Shown here one piece after another: positions 21,791 through 35,052 of a stretch of DNA of 64,000 nt. A program made the position numbers and the translations under genes. Location of the stretch: the NCBI GenBank assembly GCA_017163975.1, contig JAFFSR010000307.1:248001-312000 (forward strand). Reading direction: 5' to 3'. Within the stretch, counting starts at the first letter, position 1, and each line of letters starts with the position of its first letter. The notes beneath the pieces are model-generated. The model made no database searches, was not told the DNA's origin, and was given only the letters and a program-made list of their open reading frames with translations. This stretch comes from Anastatus disparis. Lineage: Eukaryota > Arthropoda > Insecta > Hymenoptera > Eupelmidae.

Positions 21791-22794
21791 ATAAATAACT
21801 GTAAATCATCGTAAATAATTATAAATAACAATAAACTATTTACTTACCTAAAAATTTTGAAAAATGTAAATAATAGTAAATAATAGTAATTAAGAGTAAG
21901 TAACTGTAAGTGTTTGTAAATAATAGTAAATAACTTTAAAAATCAGTTAGTAATCGTAAATAACTAAATAACTATAAATAATTGTAAATAATAATAAATA
22001 AGTGTGAATAACTTTTATTAATGTTTAAGTCTCAATACTTTTTATTAATTATTTACAGTTATTTAGAGATGATTTACAGATATTTACAGATATTTACGAA
22101 AATTATTTCTATATGAGTATTTACTAATTTCATAACTCTGACTGTGCGAAAGACACCTAGCGCCACTTTTTTGTTGAAATTAAGACCTTCATTTTGCTTT
22201 ACTTAGACCATCTCCATGTGCTTTAAAACTGAATTTGTGATCAGAGCGAGTTGATAGTCAATTGCATGCTCACGGTGTTTACAGATTTTATTCTACGAAT
22301 TTCCTATCAAATTCAAACGGCCATATCTCAGTATCAGAAGCACCTAGAAACTTTCATAAAAAATGAAATGGAAGATCTTTAAGCCTACTTTAAAGTTGTG
22401 TTGGTTGTTTGAATAAAAAAAAATTATAAAGTACTTTTAACCTCAAAATACACGAGAATAAACCCGTTTGAGTAAAATTTTTAATATTTCAAAAGCAACG
22501 ATTCGGAAAAAAAATTTTTCTTGGCTTTAAAATCACTCTATAAGATATTATTTTAACTGACGGCAATAGAAAAAGTGTTAAAGAGGGTCTTGAAAAAAAT
22601 TTTTCAGTCATGGCTGTATGTAGAAAAAAAAAATAAGGAAAAACAATAAAAAATACGGTTTTTCGCGATTCGGCAAGGTTAAATCTCTATTCCAACAAGG
22701 TATTCCAGCTGCTTTTTCAATTTTTAGAATAAACACATCGATCTAAGGGTTCGGAGCGATGCTCAGAAAGTTTCGGGAAATAACGACCTGTCTA
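21787..22794 (-). repeat. Right TIR of the ~10-kb element
   Basis: Inverse of 12832-13786, about 50 bp longer because of extra GTAAATAATA-type units near 21850-21900. Only ATATATAT separates its outer end from the next element at 22803. Confidence 0.85.
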
Positions 22795-22859
22795 ATATAT
22801 ATCCCATACAGCATGAAAGGACTTTGAAAGGATTCTGAAAGGATTCATCAAAGGACTAC

Positions 22860-23600
22860 AATCTTTCAGAAATATTTCACTTAAAGGATTCTGAAATAAT
22901 TCTATGTCCAAGGTATTATTCTTTTAAAAATAATACATAAAAATATTTCATAAAGAATTCACAAGACATTTCAAAATCCTTTCAATAGAAGAATTTTGTA
23001 AGGATCCATAAATTCTTTTGGTAATAATTCGTAAATCTTTACATACATCTTCCATTGAAAGGATTCTGTAAGAATAATATGAAATATTTTTAAAATATTT
23101 CATTGTATTATTTCTAAAAGGAATATACCTCGTACATAGAATTATTACAGGATCCTTTCAATGAAAGAATTCTGTAAGAATCCATGAATTCTTTTGGTAA
23201 TAATTCGTGAATCTTTTCATACAACTTCCATTGAAAGGATTCTGTGAGAATAATATGAAATATTTTTAAAATATTTCGTTGTATTATTTCTAAAAGGAAT
23301 ATACCTCGGACATAGAATTATTACAGAATCCTTTCAACGAAAGAATTCTGTAAGGATCCATGAATTCTTTTAGTAATAATTCGTAAATCTTTTCATACAT
23401 CTTTCATTGAAAGTATTCTGTAAGTATGATATAAAATATTTTAAAAATATTTCATTGTATTATTTCTGAAAGAAATATACCTCGGACATAGAATTATTAC
23501 AGAATCCTTTCAATGAAAGAATTCTGTAAGGATCCATGAATTCTTTTAGTAATAATGCATTAATCTTTTCATCTATCTTTAGTTAAGAGACGTGTAAAGT
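22860..23600. repeat. ~175-bp tandem repeat
   Basis: AATCCTTTCAATGAAAGAATTCTG-type words recur at about 23154, 23329 and 23503 (one base change each), with an earlier diverged unit near 22978. Units contain CAATGAAAG / CTTTCATTG inverse words. About four copies. Confidence 0.75.
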
Positions 23601-23652
23601 TCTGGAAATTTCATTATTTTCTGTATTATTTAAGAATCAATTTAGAATTAAT

Positions 23653-23665
23653 ACCCACACACACG

Positions 23666-23724
<59 letters not shown>
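23653..23724. repeat. (CA)n(TA)n microsatellite
   Basis: About 48 bp of CA followed by about 24 bp of TA. Part of a non-satellite patch, 23600-23935, between the two satellite types. Confidence 0.95.
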
Positions 23725-23725
<1 letters not shown>

Positions 23726-23935
23726 ACGGATCTGATGATATAATTATCCATAGGATTACGAATAGTTATACAGCGGTTAAAATCAAAGTTATCATAACAC
23801 AGACATCGCACGCATAACAATTTATAGTTTCCATTTAAAATTCTTATTTTCCTTATATATGAAACGGGGAGCACTCTTACCGCTTGCGAAAGTAAGAGAT
23901 ACCGCCATCAAGCAAATAAATTATAAACTAATCCC

Positions 23936-26900
23936 GAAAATATCACTAAATGATTCTGTTATATTTCACGTTTTCTTTCATAAAGTCCTTTTAAAGCCCA
24001 TTCAGTAAGGATTCATGTAATAACTTTTATTCTCGTCATAAGTTATTTTATGAAATATTTCAAAAAGATTTCAAAATTATTTCATGTATGTTTTCTTGAG
24101 ACTATACCAAAATATTATATAAATTATTTCATAAAAGCTTTTTGGAAGAATCTTGAAATTATTCGGTGGAAGAATAACTTAAATTATTCCAAAAATCTTT
24201 CTAAATTATTTTACGACTGAAACCTTCGAAAGATTTCTGAGTTATTTCTTGTTTCCTTTCAAGAAGTCTTTTTAAAGTTTTTTCAGTAAGGATTTAAGTA
24301 ATAACTTTTATTCTCATCATAAGTTCTTTCATGAAATATTTCAAAAAGATTTCAAAATTATTTAATGTATGATTTCTTGAGACTTTACCAAAATATTGCA
24401 TGAATTATTTCATGAAAGCTTTTTGAATGAATCTTAAAATTATTCGGTGAAAGAATAACTTGAATTATTCCAAAAATCTTTCTGAATTATTTTACGACTG
24501 AAACCTTCGAAAGATTTCTGAGTTATTTCTTGTTTCCTTTCAAGAAGTCTTTTCAAAGTCCTTTCAGTAAGGATTCATGTAATAACTTTTATTTTCATCA
24601 TAAGTTATTTCATGAAATATTTCAAAAAGATTTCAAAATTATTTCATGTAAGATTTCTTGAGACTTTACCAAAATATTGCATGAATTATTTCATGTAAGC
24701 TTTTTGAATGAATCTTGAAATGATTCGGTGAAAGAATACCTTAGATCATTCCGAAAATCTTTCTAAATTATTTTATGAATTGAATCGTTGGAAGATTTCT
24801 GAGTTCTTTCTTGTTTCCTTTCAAGAAGTCTTTTTAAAGTCCTTTCAGTAAGGATTCATGTAATAACTTTTATTCTCATCATAAGTTCTTTCATGAAATA
24901 TTTCAAAAAGATTTCAAAATTATTTAATGTATGATTTCTTGAGACTTTACCAAAATATTGCATGAATTATTTCAAGTAAGCTTTTTGAATGAATCTTGAA
25001 ATGATTCGGTGAAAGAATAACTTAAATTATTCCAAAAATCTTTCTGAATTATTTTACGACTGAAACCTTTGAAAGACTTCTGAGTTATTTCTTGTTTCCT
25101 TTGAAGAAGTCTTTTTAAAGTCTTCTCAGTAAGGATTCATGTAATAACTTTTATTCTTATCATAAGTTATTTCATGAAATATTTCAAAAAGATCTCAAAA
25201 TCATTTCATTCATGATTTCTTGAGACTTTACCAAAATATTGCATGAATTATTTCACGTTAGCTTTTTGAATGAATCTTGAAATTATTCGGTGAAAAAATA
25301 ACTTAAATTATTCCAAAAATCTTTCTGAATTTTTTAACGACTGAAACCTTTGAAAGACTTCTGAGTTATTTCTTGTTTCCTTTAAAGAAGTCTTTTTAAA
25401 GTCTTTTCAGTAAGGATTTATGTAATAACTTTTATTTTTATCATAAGTTATTTCATGAAATATTTCAAAAAGATTTCAAAATTATTTTATGTAAGATTTC
25501 TTGGGACTTTACCAAAATATTGCATGAATTATTTCATGAAAGCTTTTTGAATGAATCTTGAAATTATTCGGTGAAAGAATAACTTAAATTATTCCGAAAA
25601 TTTTTCCGAATTATTTTACGACTGAAACCTTTGAAAGATTTCTGAGTTATTTCTTGTTTCCTTTCAAGAAGTCTTTTTAAAGTCTTCTCAGTAAGGATTC
25701 ATGTAATAACTTTTATTCTTATCATAAGTTATTTCATGAAATATTTCAAAAAGATCTCAAAATCATTTCATGTATGATTTCTTGAGACTTTACCAAAATA
25801 TTGCATGAATTATTTCATGTAAGCTTTTTGAATGAATCTTGAAATGATTCAGTGAAAGAATACCTTAAATCATTTCGAAAATCTTTCTAAATTATTTTAT
25901 GAATTAAATCGTTGGAAGATTTGTGAGTTTCTTCTTGTTTCCCTTCAAGAAGTCTTTTCAAAGTCCTTTCAGTAAAGATTTATGTAATAACTTTTATTTT
26001 CATCATATGTTATTTCATGAAATATTTCAAAAAGATTTCAAAATTATTTCATGTAAGATTTCTTGAGACTTTACCAAAATATTGCATGAATTATTTCATG
26101 AAAGCTTTCTAAATAAATCTTGAAATGATTCGGTGAAAGAATACCTTAGATCATTCCGAAAATCTTTCTAAATTATTTTATGAATTGAATCGTTGGAAGA
26201 TTTCTGAGTTCTTTCTTGTATCCTTTCAAGAAGTCTTTTCAAAGTCCTTTCAGTAAGGATTTGAGTAATAACTTTTATTTTCGTCATAAGTTATTTCATG
26301 AAATATTTCAAAAAGATTTCAAAATTATTTCATGTAAGATTTCTTGAGACTTTACCAAAATATTGCATGAATTATTTCATGTAAGCTTTTTGAATGAATC
26401 TTGAAATGATTCGGTGAAAGAATACCTTAGATCATTCCGAAAATCTTTCTAAATTATTTAATGAATTGAATCGTTGGAAGATTTCTGAGTTCTTTCTTGT
26501 TTTCTTTCAAGAAGTCTTTTTAAAGTCCTTACAGTAAGGATTTATGTAATAACTTTTATTTTCATCATAACTTATTTCATGAAATATTTCAAAAAGATTT
26601 CAAAATTATTTCATGTAAGATTTCTTGAAACTCTACCAAAATATTACATGAATTATTTCATGAAAGCTTTTTGAATGAATCTTGAAATTATTCGGTGAAA
26701 GAATACCTTAGATCATTCCGGAAATCTTTCTAAATTATTTTAGGAATTGAATCGTTGGAAGATTTGTGAGTTCTTTCTTGTATCCTTTCAAGGAGTCTTT
26801 TTAAAGTCCTTTCAGTAAGGATTCATGTAATAACTTTTATTCTCATCATAAGTTCTTTCATGAAATATTTCAAAAAGATTTCAAAATTATTTAATGTATG

Positions 26901-29900
26901 ATTTCTTGAGACTTTACCACAATATTGCATGAATTATTTCATGTAAGCTTTTTAAATGAATCTTGAAATGATTCGGTGAAAAAATACCTTAGATCATTCC
27001 GGAAATAATTCTAAATTATTTTACGACTGAAACCTTGGAAAGATATCTGAGTTATTTCTTGTTTCCTTTCAAGCAGTCTTTTTAAGTCCTTTCAGTAAGG
27101 ATTCATGTAATAACTTTTATTCTCATCATAAGTTATTTCATAAAATATTTCAAAAAGATTTCAAAATTATTTCATGTCAGATTTTTCGAGACTTTACCAA
27201 AATATTACATGAATTATTTCATGTAAGCTTTTTAAATAAATCTTGAAATGATTCGGTGAAAGAATACCTTAGATCATTCCGAAAATCTTTCTAAATTATT
27301 TTATAAATTAAATCGTTGGAAGATTTCTGAGTTCTTTCTTGGTTCCTTCCAAGAAGTCTTTTTAAAGTCCTTTCAGTAAGGATTTATGTAATAACTTTTA
27401 TTTTCATCATAAGTTATTTTGTGAAATATTTCAAAAAGTTTTCAAAATTATTTTATGTAAGATTTCTTGGGACTCTACCAAAATATTGCATGAATTATTT
27501 CTCGAAAGCTTTTTGAATGAATCTTGAAATTATTCGGTGAAAGAATAACTTAAATTATTCCAAAAATCTTTCTGAATTATTTCACGACTGAAACCTTTGA
27601 AAGATTTCTGAGTTATTTCTTGTTTCCTATGAAGAAGTCTTTTTAAAGTCTTTTCAGTAAGGATTCATGTAATAACTTTTATTCTTATCATAAGTTATTT
27701 CATGAAATATTTCAAAAAGATCTCAAAATCATTTCATTCATGATTTCTTGAGACTTTACCAAAATATTGCATGAATTATTTCATGTTAGCTTTTCGAATA
27801 AATCTTGAAATTATTCGGTGAAAGAAGAACTGAAATTATTCCAAAAATCTTTCTGAATTATTTTACGACTGAAACCTTTGAAAGACTTCTGAGTTATTTC
27901 TTTTTTCCTTTGAAGAAGTCTTTTTAAAGTCTTTTCAGTAAGGATTCATGTAATAACTTTTATTCTTATCATAAGTTATTTCATGAAATATTTCAAAAAG
28001 ATTTCAAATTGATTTCATGTATGATTTCTTGAGACTTTACCAAAATATCTCATGAATTATTTCATGTAAGCTTTTTGAATGGATCTTGAAATGATTCGGT
28101 GAAAGAATACCTTAGATCATTCCGAAGATCTTTCTAAATTATTTTATGAATTAAATCGTTGGAAGATTTGTGAGTTCCTTCTTGTTTCCTTTCAAGAAGC
28201 CTTTTCAAAGTCCTTTCAGTAAGGATTCATGTAATAACTTTTATTTTTATCATAAGTTATTTCATGAAATATTTCAAAAAGATTTCAAATTTATTTCATG
28301 TAAGATTTCTTGAGACTTTACCAAAATATTGCATGAATTATTTCATGTTAGCTTTTCGAATAAATCTTGAAATTATTCGGTAAAAGAAGAACTTAAATTA
28401 TTCCAAAAATCTTTCTGAATTATTTTACGACTGAAACCTTCGAAAGATTTCTGAGTTATTTCTTGTTTCCTTTCAAGAAGTCTCTTCAAAGTCCTTTCAG
28501 TAAGGATTCATGTAATAACTTTTATTTTCATCATAAGTTATTTTATGAAATATTTCAAAAAGATTTCAAAATTATTTCATGTAAGATTTCTTGAGACTTT
28601 ACCAAAATATTGCATGAATTATTTCATGAAAGCTTATCAAATGAATCTTTAAATGATTCAGTGAAAGAATACCTTAGATCATTCCGAAAATCTTTCTGAA
28701 TCATTTTATGAATTGAATTGTTGGAAGATTTCTGAGTTCTTTCTTGTTTCCTTTCAAAGAGTCTTTTTGAAGTCCTTTCAGTAAGGATTCATGTAATAAC
28801 TTTTATTCTCATCATAAGTTCTTTCATGAAATATTTCAAAAAGATTTCAAAATTATTTAATGTATGATTTCTTGAGACTTTACCACAATATTGCATGAAT
28901 TATTTCATGTTAGCTTTTCGAATAAATCTTGAAATGATTCGGTGAAAGAATACCTTAGATCATTCCGGTAATAATTCTAAATTATTTTACGACTGAAACC
29001 TTTGAAAGATATCTGAGTTATTTCTTGTTTCCTTTCAAGAAGTCTTTTTAAAGTCCTTTCAGTAAGGAACCATGTAATAACTTTTATTCTCATCATAAGT
29101 TCTTCCATGAAATATTTCAAAAAGATTTCAAAATTATTTGATGTATGATTTCTTGAGACTTTACGAAAATATTGCATGAATTATTTCATGTAAGCTTTTT
29201 AAATGAATCTTGAAATGATTCGGTGAGAATATACCTTAAATCATTCCGGAAATCTTTCTAAATTATTTTACGACTGAAACCTTCGAAAGATTTCTGAGTT
29301 ATTTCTTGTTTCCTTTCAAGAAGTCTTTTCAAAGTACTTTCAGTAAGGATTCATGTAATAACTTTTATTTACATCATAAGTTATTTCATGAAATATTTCA
29401 AAAAGATTCCAAATTTATTTCATGTATGATTTCTTGAGACTTTACCAAAATATTGCATGAATTATTTGAAGTAAGCTTTTTGAATGAATCTTGAAATGAT
29501 TCGGTGAAAGAATAACTTAAATTATTCCAAAAATCTTTCTGAATTATTTCACGACTGAAACCTTTAAAAGATTTGTGAGTTATTTCTTGTTTCCTTTGAA
29601 GAAGTCTTTTTAAAGTCTTTTTAGTAAGGATTCATGTAATAACTTTTATTCTTATCATATGTTATTTCATGAAATATTTCAAAAAGATTTCAAAATTATT
29701 TCATGTAAGATTTCTTGAGACTTTACCAAAATATTGCATGAATTATTTCAAGTAAGCTTTTTGAATGAATCTTGAAATGATTCGGTGAAAGAATACCTTA
29801 GATCATTCCGAAAATCTTTCTAAATTATTTTATGAATTAAATCGTTGAAAGATTTGTGAGTTCTTTCTTGTATCCTTTCAAGAAGTCTTTTCAAAGTCCT

Positions 29901-32210
29901 TTCAGTAAGGATTTATGTAATAACTTTTATTTTCATCATAAGTTATGTCATAAAATATTTCAAAAAGATTTCAAAATTATTTCATGTCAGATTTTTCGAG
30001 ACTTTACCAAAATATTACATGAATTATTTCATGTAAGCTTTTTAAATAAATCTTGAAATGATTCGGTAAAAGAATACCTTAGATCATTCCGAAAATCTTT
30101 CTAAATTATTTTATAAATTAAATCGTTGGAAGATTTGTGAGTTCCTTCTTGTTTCCTTTCAAGAAGCCTTTTCAAAGTCCTTTCAGCAAGGATTTATGTA
30201 ATAACTTTTATTTTCATCATAAGTTATTTCATGAAATATTTCAAAAAGATTTCAAAATTATTTTATGTAAGATTTCTTGGGACTCTACCAAAATATTGCA
30301 TGAATTATTTCATGAAAGCTTTTTGAATGAATCTTGAAATTATTCGGCGAAAGAATACCTTAGATCATTCCGAAAATCTTTCTAAATTATTTTATGAATT
30401 AAATCGTTGAAAGATTTGTGAGTTCTTTCTTGTATCCTTTCAAGAAGTCTTTTCAAAGTCCTTTCAGTAAGGATTTATGTAATAACTTTTATTTTCATCA
30501 TAAGTTATGTCATAAAATATTTCAAAAAGATTTCAAAATTATTTCATGTCAGATTTTTCGAGACTTTACCAAAATATTACATGAATTATTTCATGTAAGC
30601 TTTTTAAATAAATCTTGAAATGATTCGGTAAAAGAATACCTTAGATCATTCCGAAAATCTTTCTAAATTATTTTATAAATTAAATCGTTGGAAGATTTGT
30701 GAGTTCCTTCTTGTTTCCTTTCAAGAAGCCTTTTCAAAGTCCTTTCAGCAAGGATTTATGTAATAACTTATATTTTCATCATAAGTTATTTCATGAAATA
30801 TTTCAAAAAGATTTCAAAATTATTTTATGTAAGATTTCTTGGGACTCTACCAAAATATTGCATGAATTATTTCATGAAAGCTTTTTGAATGAATCTTGAA
30901 ATTATTCGGTGAAAGAATAACTTAAATTATTCCAAAAATCTTTCTGAATTATTTCACGACTGAAACCTTTGAAAGATTTCTGAGTTATTTCTTGTTTCCT
31001 ATGAAGAAGTCTTTTTAAAGTCTTTTTAGTAAGGATTCATGTAATAACTTTTATTCTTATCATAAATTATTTCATGAAATATTTCAAAAAGATCTCAAAA
31101 TCATTTCATTCATGATTTCTTGAGACTTTACCAAAATATTGCATGAATTATTTCACGTTAGCTTTTCGAATAAATCTTGAAATTATTCGGTGAAAGAAGA
31201 ACTTAAATTATTCCAAAAATCTTTCTGAATTATTTTACGACTGAAACCTTTGAAAGACTTCTGAGTTATTTCTTTTTTCCTTTGAAGAAGTCTTTTTAAA
31301 GTCTTTTCAGTAAGGATTCATGTAATAACTTTTATTCTTATCATAAGTTATTTCATGAAATATTTCAAAAAGATTTCAAATTTATTTCATGTATGATTTC
31401 TTAAGACTTTACCAAAATATCTCATGAATTATTTCATGTAAGCTTTTTGAATGGATCTTGAAATGATTCGGTGAAAGAATACCTTAGATCATTCCGAAGA
31501 TCTTTCTAAATTATTTTATGAATTAAATCGTTGGAAGATTTGTGAGTTCCTTCTTGTTTCCTTTCAAGAAGCCTTTTCAAAGTCCTTTCAGCAAGGATTT
31601 ATGTAATAACTTTTATTTTCATCATAAGTTATTTCATGAAATATTTCAAAAAGATTTCAAAATTATTTCATATATGATTTCTTGAGACTTTACCAAAATA
31701 TTGCATGAATTATTTCATGTAAGCTTTTTGAATGAATCTTGAAATGATTCGGTGAAAGAATAACTTAAATTATTCCAAAAATCTTTCTAAATTATTTTAC
31801 GACTGAAACCTTCGAAAGATTTCTGAGTTATTTCTTGTTTCCTTTCAAGAAGTCTTTTCAAAGTCCTTTCAGTAAGGATTCATATAATAACTTTTATTTT
31901 CATCATAAGTTATTTCATGAAATATTCCAAAATTATTCCAAAATTATTTCATGTAAGATTTCTTGAGACTTTACCAAAATATTGCATGAATTATTTCAAG
32001 TAAGCTTTTTGAATGAATCTTGAAATGATTCGGTGAAAGAATACCTTAGATCATTCCGAAAATCTTTCTAAATTATTTTATGAATTGAATCGTTGGAAGA
32101 TTTTTGAGTTCTTTCTTGTTTTCTTCCAAGAAGTCTTTTTAAAGTCCTTTCAGTAAGGATTCATGTAATAACTTTTATTCTCATCATAACTTTTTAAGTT
32201 CTTTTTAAAT
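23936..32210. repeat. 281-bp satellite array, about 29 copies
   Basis: Head-to-tail units recognisable by AAGTCCTTTCAGTAAGGATT, ATTTCATGAAATATTTCAAA, GACTTTACCAAAATATTGCA and ATGATTCGGTGAAAGAATA. Spacing is 281 bp, and variant types alternate. Units differ at scattered sites, so the array is not freshly homogenised. Short open frames of 66 codons recur in phase only because of the repeat. Confidence 0.95.
29830..30925. repeat. 562-bp higher-order repeat
   Basis: Units starting 29856 and 30418 are almost identical, and so are 30137 and 30699. Adjacent units differ more. This is an A-B-A-B dimer arrangement inside the 281-bp array, implying a recent duplication of a two-unit block. Confidence 0.85.
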
Positions 32211-32294
32211 GTTTTCAACGTATTATTACTTGTATTATTTCATGAAATTATTTTAAAATTCTTTCATGCTGTGTGGGATATATATATTTATATT

Positions 32295-32465
32295 CTCTCC
32301 CAAAATTCTCAATAACTAATTAATGAATTCATTTAAAAATTTCACTGAATAATCTTCATGGTACATACTACAACTTAATGCATTTTTTTATTGAAAATTT
32401 TGCTATGAAATGTAAAGATAGGAAATATTCATGAGTACAGGTGTAGTGTCCATTTTACATTCCCT
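32295..32465. repeat. Half copy of the GGACACTACA MITE
   Basis: AATTCTCAATAACTAATTAATG through GTGTAGTGTCCATTTTACAT matches the right half of the 34628-35001 element. It begins 18 bp after copy B ends. Only one TIR is present. Confidence 0.7.
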
Positions 32466-33150
32466 CAATAGCTTACTATACAGTTTTTAGACAATATTAT
32501 AAAAACTTTAACGTGTCTTGTGTATAAATTTTTAGTAAAGTTTCATAAATTTTTGCGATAACATTTATATGTAACATTTTGATAAAAAATTTCGCGAAAA
32601 TTTGCAAAACGAAGATAATCGTAAATCATATATTCTAAAATCTACTTAATTCTATCGTATATCGAATGATGATAATTCTAGAAAAGCTTCAAAACTCTTA
32701 ATACGAAGCTAAGCAAAAATGAATTTCGTGTTGGACGTCTCAGACGTCGAGATATAAGATCCTGCTATACGCAGTTTATAGTATTTGATTACCCCGAGAG
32801 TAGAGTGGCAACGCTTTAAGCGTCTGCATGTTTATTTCTGTTTATGAACGAAATTTAAACTGTCAAAAATAATAGAATTTTGTTTTGAGTGAATCACTCA
32901 AATTTTTCTTTTAAATTTCATGCAATTGTATAATTAAATTATGGTAAAATTTATAATTTTTATGGAATCGTACAAAAAATAACGTAAAATTATTCATGTT
33001 TTTCCTAACAGTGTCCAATCGAAAAAAATTAAAATATTTATTTCATTTAATTTATATAGAAGTACATCATGTAATATAATTGAAACTTGAAAAGTGTCAA
33101 TATAAATTTTATAATAACACTTTATGTACTTCAAATAAAAATATTATAAC
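32466..33150. other. AT-rich stretch, nothing seen
   Basis: No coding frame, repeat or palindrome that I can support. Confidence 0.5.
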
Positions 33151-33153
33151 TTA

Positions 33154-33817
33154 CTAGGAGAGTATCACATCTCCGGATCACGGATTTTGCTCTAACTTTG
33201 AGATAGGTTTTTGGATGTCAAAATATGGAAAAAGCCAGAGTTATAGACCCCAACGCTCAATATTTCTCCAGTTGCAGGCAATTAAAGAAAATCACTAAAA
33301 AAGTTACTAGATTTTTAAATGCTGATAATTCTTTAGCATTAATAGCTAGATGCTTGTAACTGTTTTTAAATGAAAGCTACGTTCAAATCCTTTCGAAAAA
33401 GCACCTATAGCATATCAAAATATTTTTCTTTCCCAAAGTTACAGTGTTATGAAAATGGTACTACATTTTAACATTTATCATTAATTAATATTTTTAAAAG
33501 GAAATTCAGCTCAAATTCTTATAACGCTGTAACTTTGAGAAAAAATAATATTTTGATATGCTATAGGTGCTTTTTCGAAAGGATTTGAACGTAGCTTTCA
33601 TTTAAAAACAGTTACAAACGTCTAGCTATTAATGCTAAGGAACTATATGCGTTTAAAAATCTAGTAACTTTTTTAGTGATTTTCTTTAATTGCCTGCAAC
33701 TAGAGAAATATTGAGCGTTGGGGTCTATAACTCTGAATTTTTCCATATTTTGAAATCTGAAAACCTATCTCAAAGTTAGAGCAAAATCCGTGATCCGGAG
33801 ATGTGATACTCTCCTAG
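33154..33817. mobile_element. 664-bp palindromic MITE, CTAGGAGAG termini, TTA duplication
   Basis: TTA at 33151-33153 and 33818-33820. The ends CTAGGAGAGTATCACATCTC and its inverse are perfect. The arms mirror one another (CTTTCATTTAAAAACAGTTAC and its inverse) around a centre near 33480. A longer relative of 17100-17415, consistent with PIF/Harbinger mobilisation. Confidence 0.88.
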
Positions 33818-33820
33818 TTA

Positions 33821-34570
33821 GATATATCATTTACATCATATGTTTAAGAAAAAAAATATAAAAATCACTAATATGTCTAAAAAAATGAATTTATTTAATC
33901 AATGATAATAGCAGTAGAATAAAACTTTTATTTATTTAAAAAGATTTATATTATTTAGAAGTTTAGTTTACTAAAATTAAAAAGAATGAATAATTATAAA
34001 ATAAAATTACTATAATCATAAATATCATGAATTTTTGTGCACTTATTCCAAACAACTTGCTCTAATACCTGTACTTATTTAATCGCTATTATAGAAGTCA
34101 CGTATTCAAGAATACTACAGAAATAAAAAATCTCGACTCAGGATCTGAGACGCCCAGAGCCGAATGTAAAAAGCTCGATCGTACGTTAATGCTATTACGA
34201 TGATCCGTGAATTCCATATATACGAATTTCGAATAATATCAAGTTCAATTTCATTTTTATTTTTAATATTCTATTTTATATTCTATTTTTAATTCATTTC
34301 AAAAATATATAAGTTTGATTCATTGTAAACTTTTGAATATCGCGTTAAACCATCTTTTTTCTATTAATTCTAATTCTATAAATTCATATCTTATATTTTT
34401 ATGTATTGATGTTTTCTATTGAACTTTTTTCACATTTACAAATATGAAATTTCAACTTATTATGTCCTACTCTCCTATTTCCTTTGGAATGTGTGTATTC
34501 GGGGGGTTGGCGAGCGGAGCGAGCAGGGGGAACCTCCCCTAGTATATATATATATATATATATATATATC
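33821..34570. other. AT-rich region with a GC patch and (TA)n
   Basis: Mostly AT-rich. At 34501-34540 a patch reads GGCGAGCGGAGCGAGCAGGGG, then (TA)n at 34541-34570. No gene seen. Confidence 0.5.
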
Positions 34571-34627
34571 AGCCCGTGGAATTGAATACCAATAAAATTA
34601 AGTTTTAACACAAAGCTAATTATTTAA

Positions 34628-35001
34628 GAGGATGTGAAATGGACACTACACCTGTACTCATAAATATTGACTATCTTTTTATTTTATTGCAAAATTTTCA
34701 GTAAAAAAATGCATCAGCTTATAGTATGTACCATAAAGATTATCCAGTTAAATTTTCAAATAAATTCATTAATTAGTTTTTAAGATATTTGGATTCATGT
34801 ACAAAATCGAAAAATTTTAATAAATAATTTTGGAACCCAAAATTCTCAATAACTAATGAATGAATTTATTTGAAAATTTAACTAAATAATCATCATGGTA
34901 TATACTACAAGCTAATGCATTTCTTTTCTTGAAATTCAGCAATAAAATGGAAAGGAAGTTAATATCTATAAGTACAGATGTAGTGTCCGTTTTACATCTC
35001 C
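34628..35001. mobile_element. Fold-back MITE, GAGGATGTG termini, TTAA duplication
   Basis: TTAA at 34624-34627 and 35002-35005 flanks GAGGATGTGAAATGGACACT and, inverted, GGAGATGTAAAACGGACACT. The ~160-bp arms mirror around ~34815. Partial relatives lie at 4733-4757 and 32295-32465. Confidence 0.85.
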
Positions 35002-35052
35002 TTAAGTTGAAATTGTGTTTTATAAAATAATACAATAATTTATAAATGATTA

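Larger units (their letters stand above)
12832..22794. mobile_element. ~10-kb composite DNA transposon with ~1-kb TIRs
   Basis: Plus-strand 12832-13786 is repeated in inverse at 21787-22794. Both outer ends read TAGAC(C/A)GGTCGT(C/T)ATTTCCC, and landmarks such as AAAGCAGCTGGAATACCTTG and GTGGCGCTAGGTGTCTTTCG run collinearly through both. If the outer TA is the target duplication, the ends are GAC(C/A)GGTCG, as in Tc1/mariner-type insertion. Inside are a Tc1-like transposase piece, a SWIM/YqaJ pseudogene, a HARBI1-like transposase piece and several later MITEs. Which, if any, of these genes belonged to the original element is unclear, since both transposase pieces abut the TIRs. Confidence 0.75.
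22803..32277. mobile_element. Satellite-filled TIR element, copy B (9.5 kb)
   Basis: The left terminus is CCCATACAGCATGAAAG and the right terminus is the inverse of CCCACACAGCATGAAAG. The flanks on both sides are ATATATAT, compatible with an 8-bp target duplication, though the sequence is too simple to be sure. The interior consists of a ~175-bp repeat block, a CA/TA microsatellite insert and about 29 copies of a 281-bp satellite. No transposase frame is present. The right ~110 bp (AAATGTTTTCAACGTATTAT to the end) is shared with copy C. Confidence 0.8.

Noticed and set aside
29856..30899. Four in-phase 66-codon frames
   Set aside because: Recur only because of the 281-bp satellite; absent from most other units.
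23936..32210. Regular repeats suggesting a CRISPR-like array
   Set aside because: The whole 281-bp unit repeats with no unique spacers, and the context is animal transposable elements.
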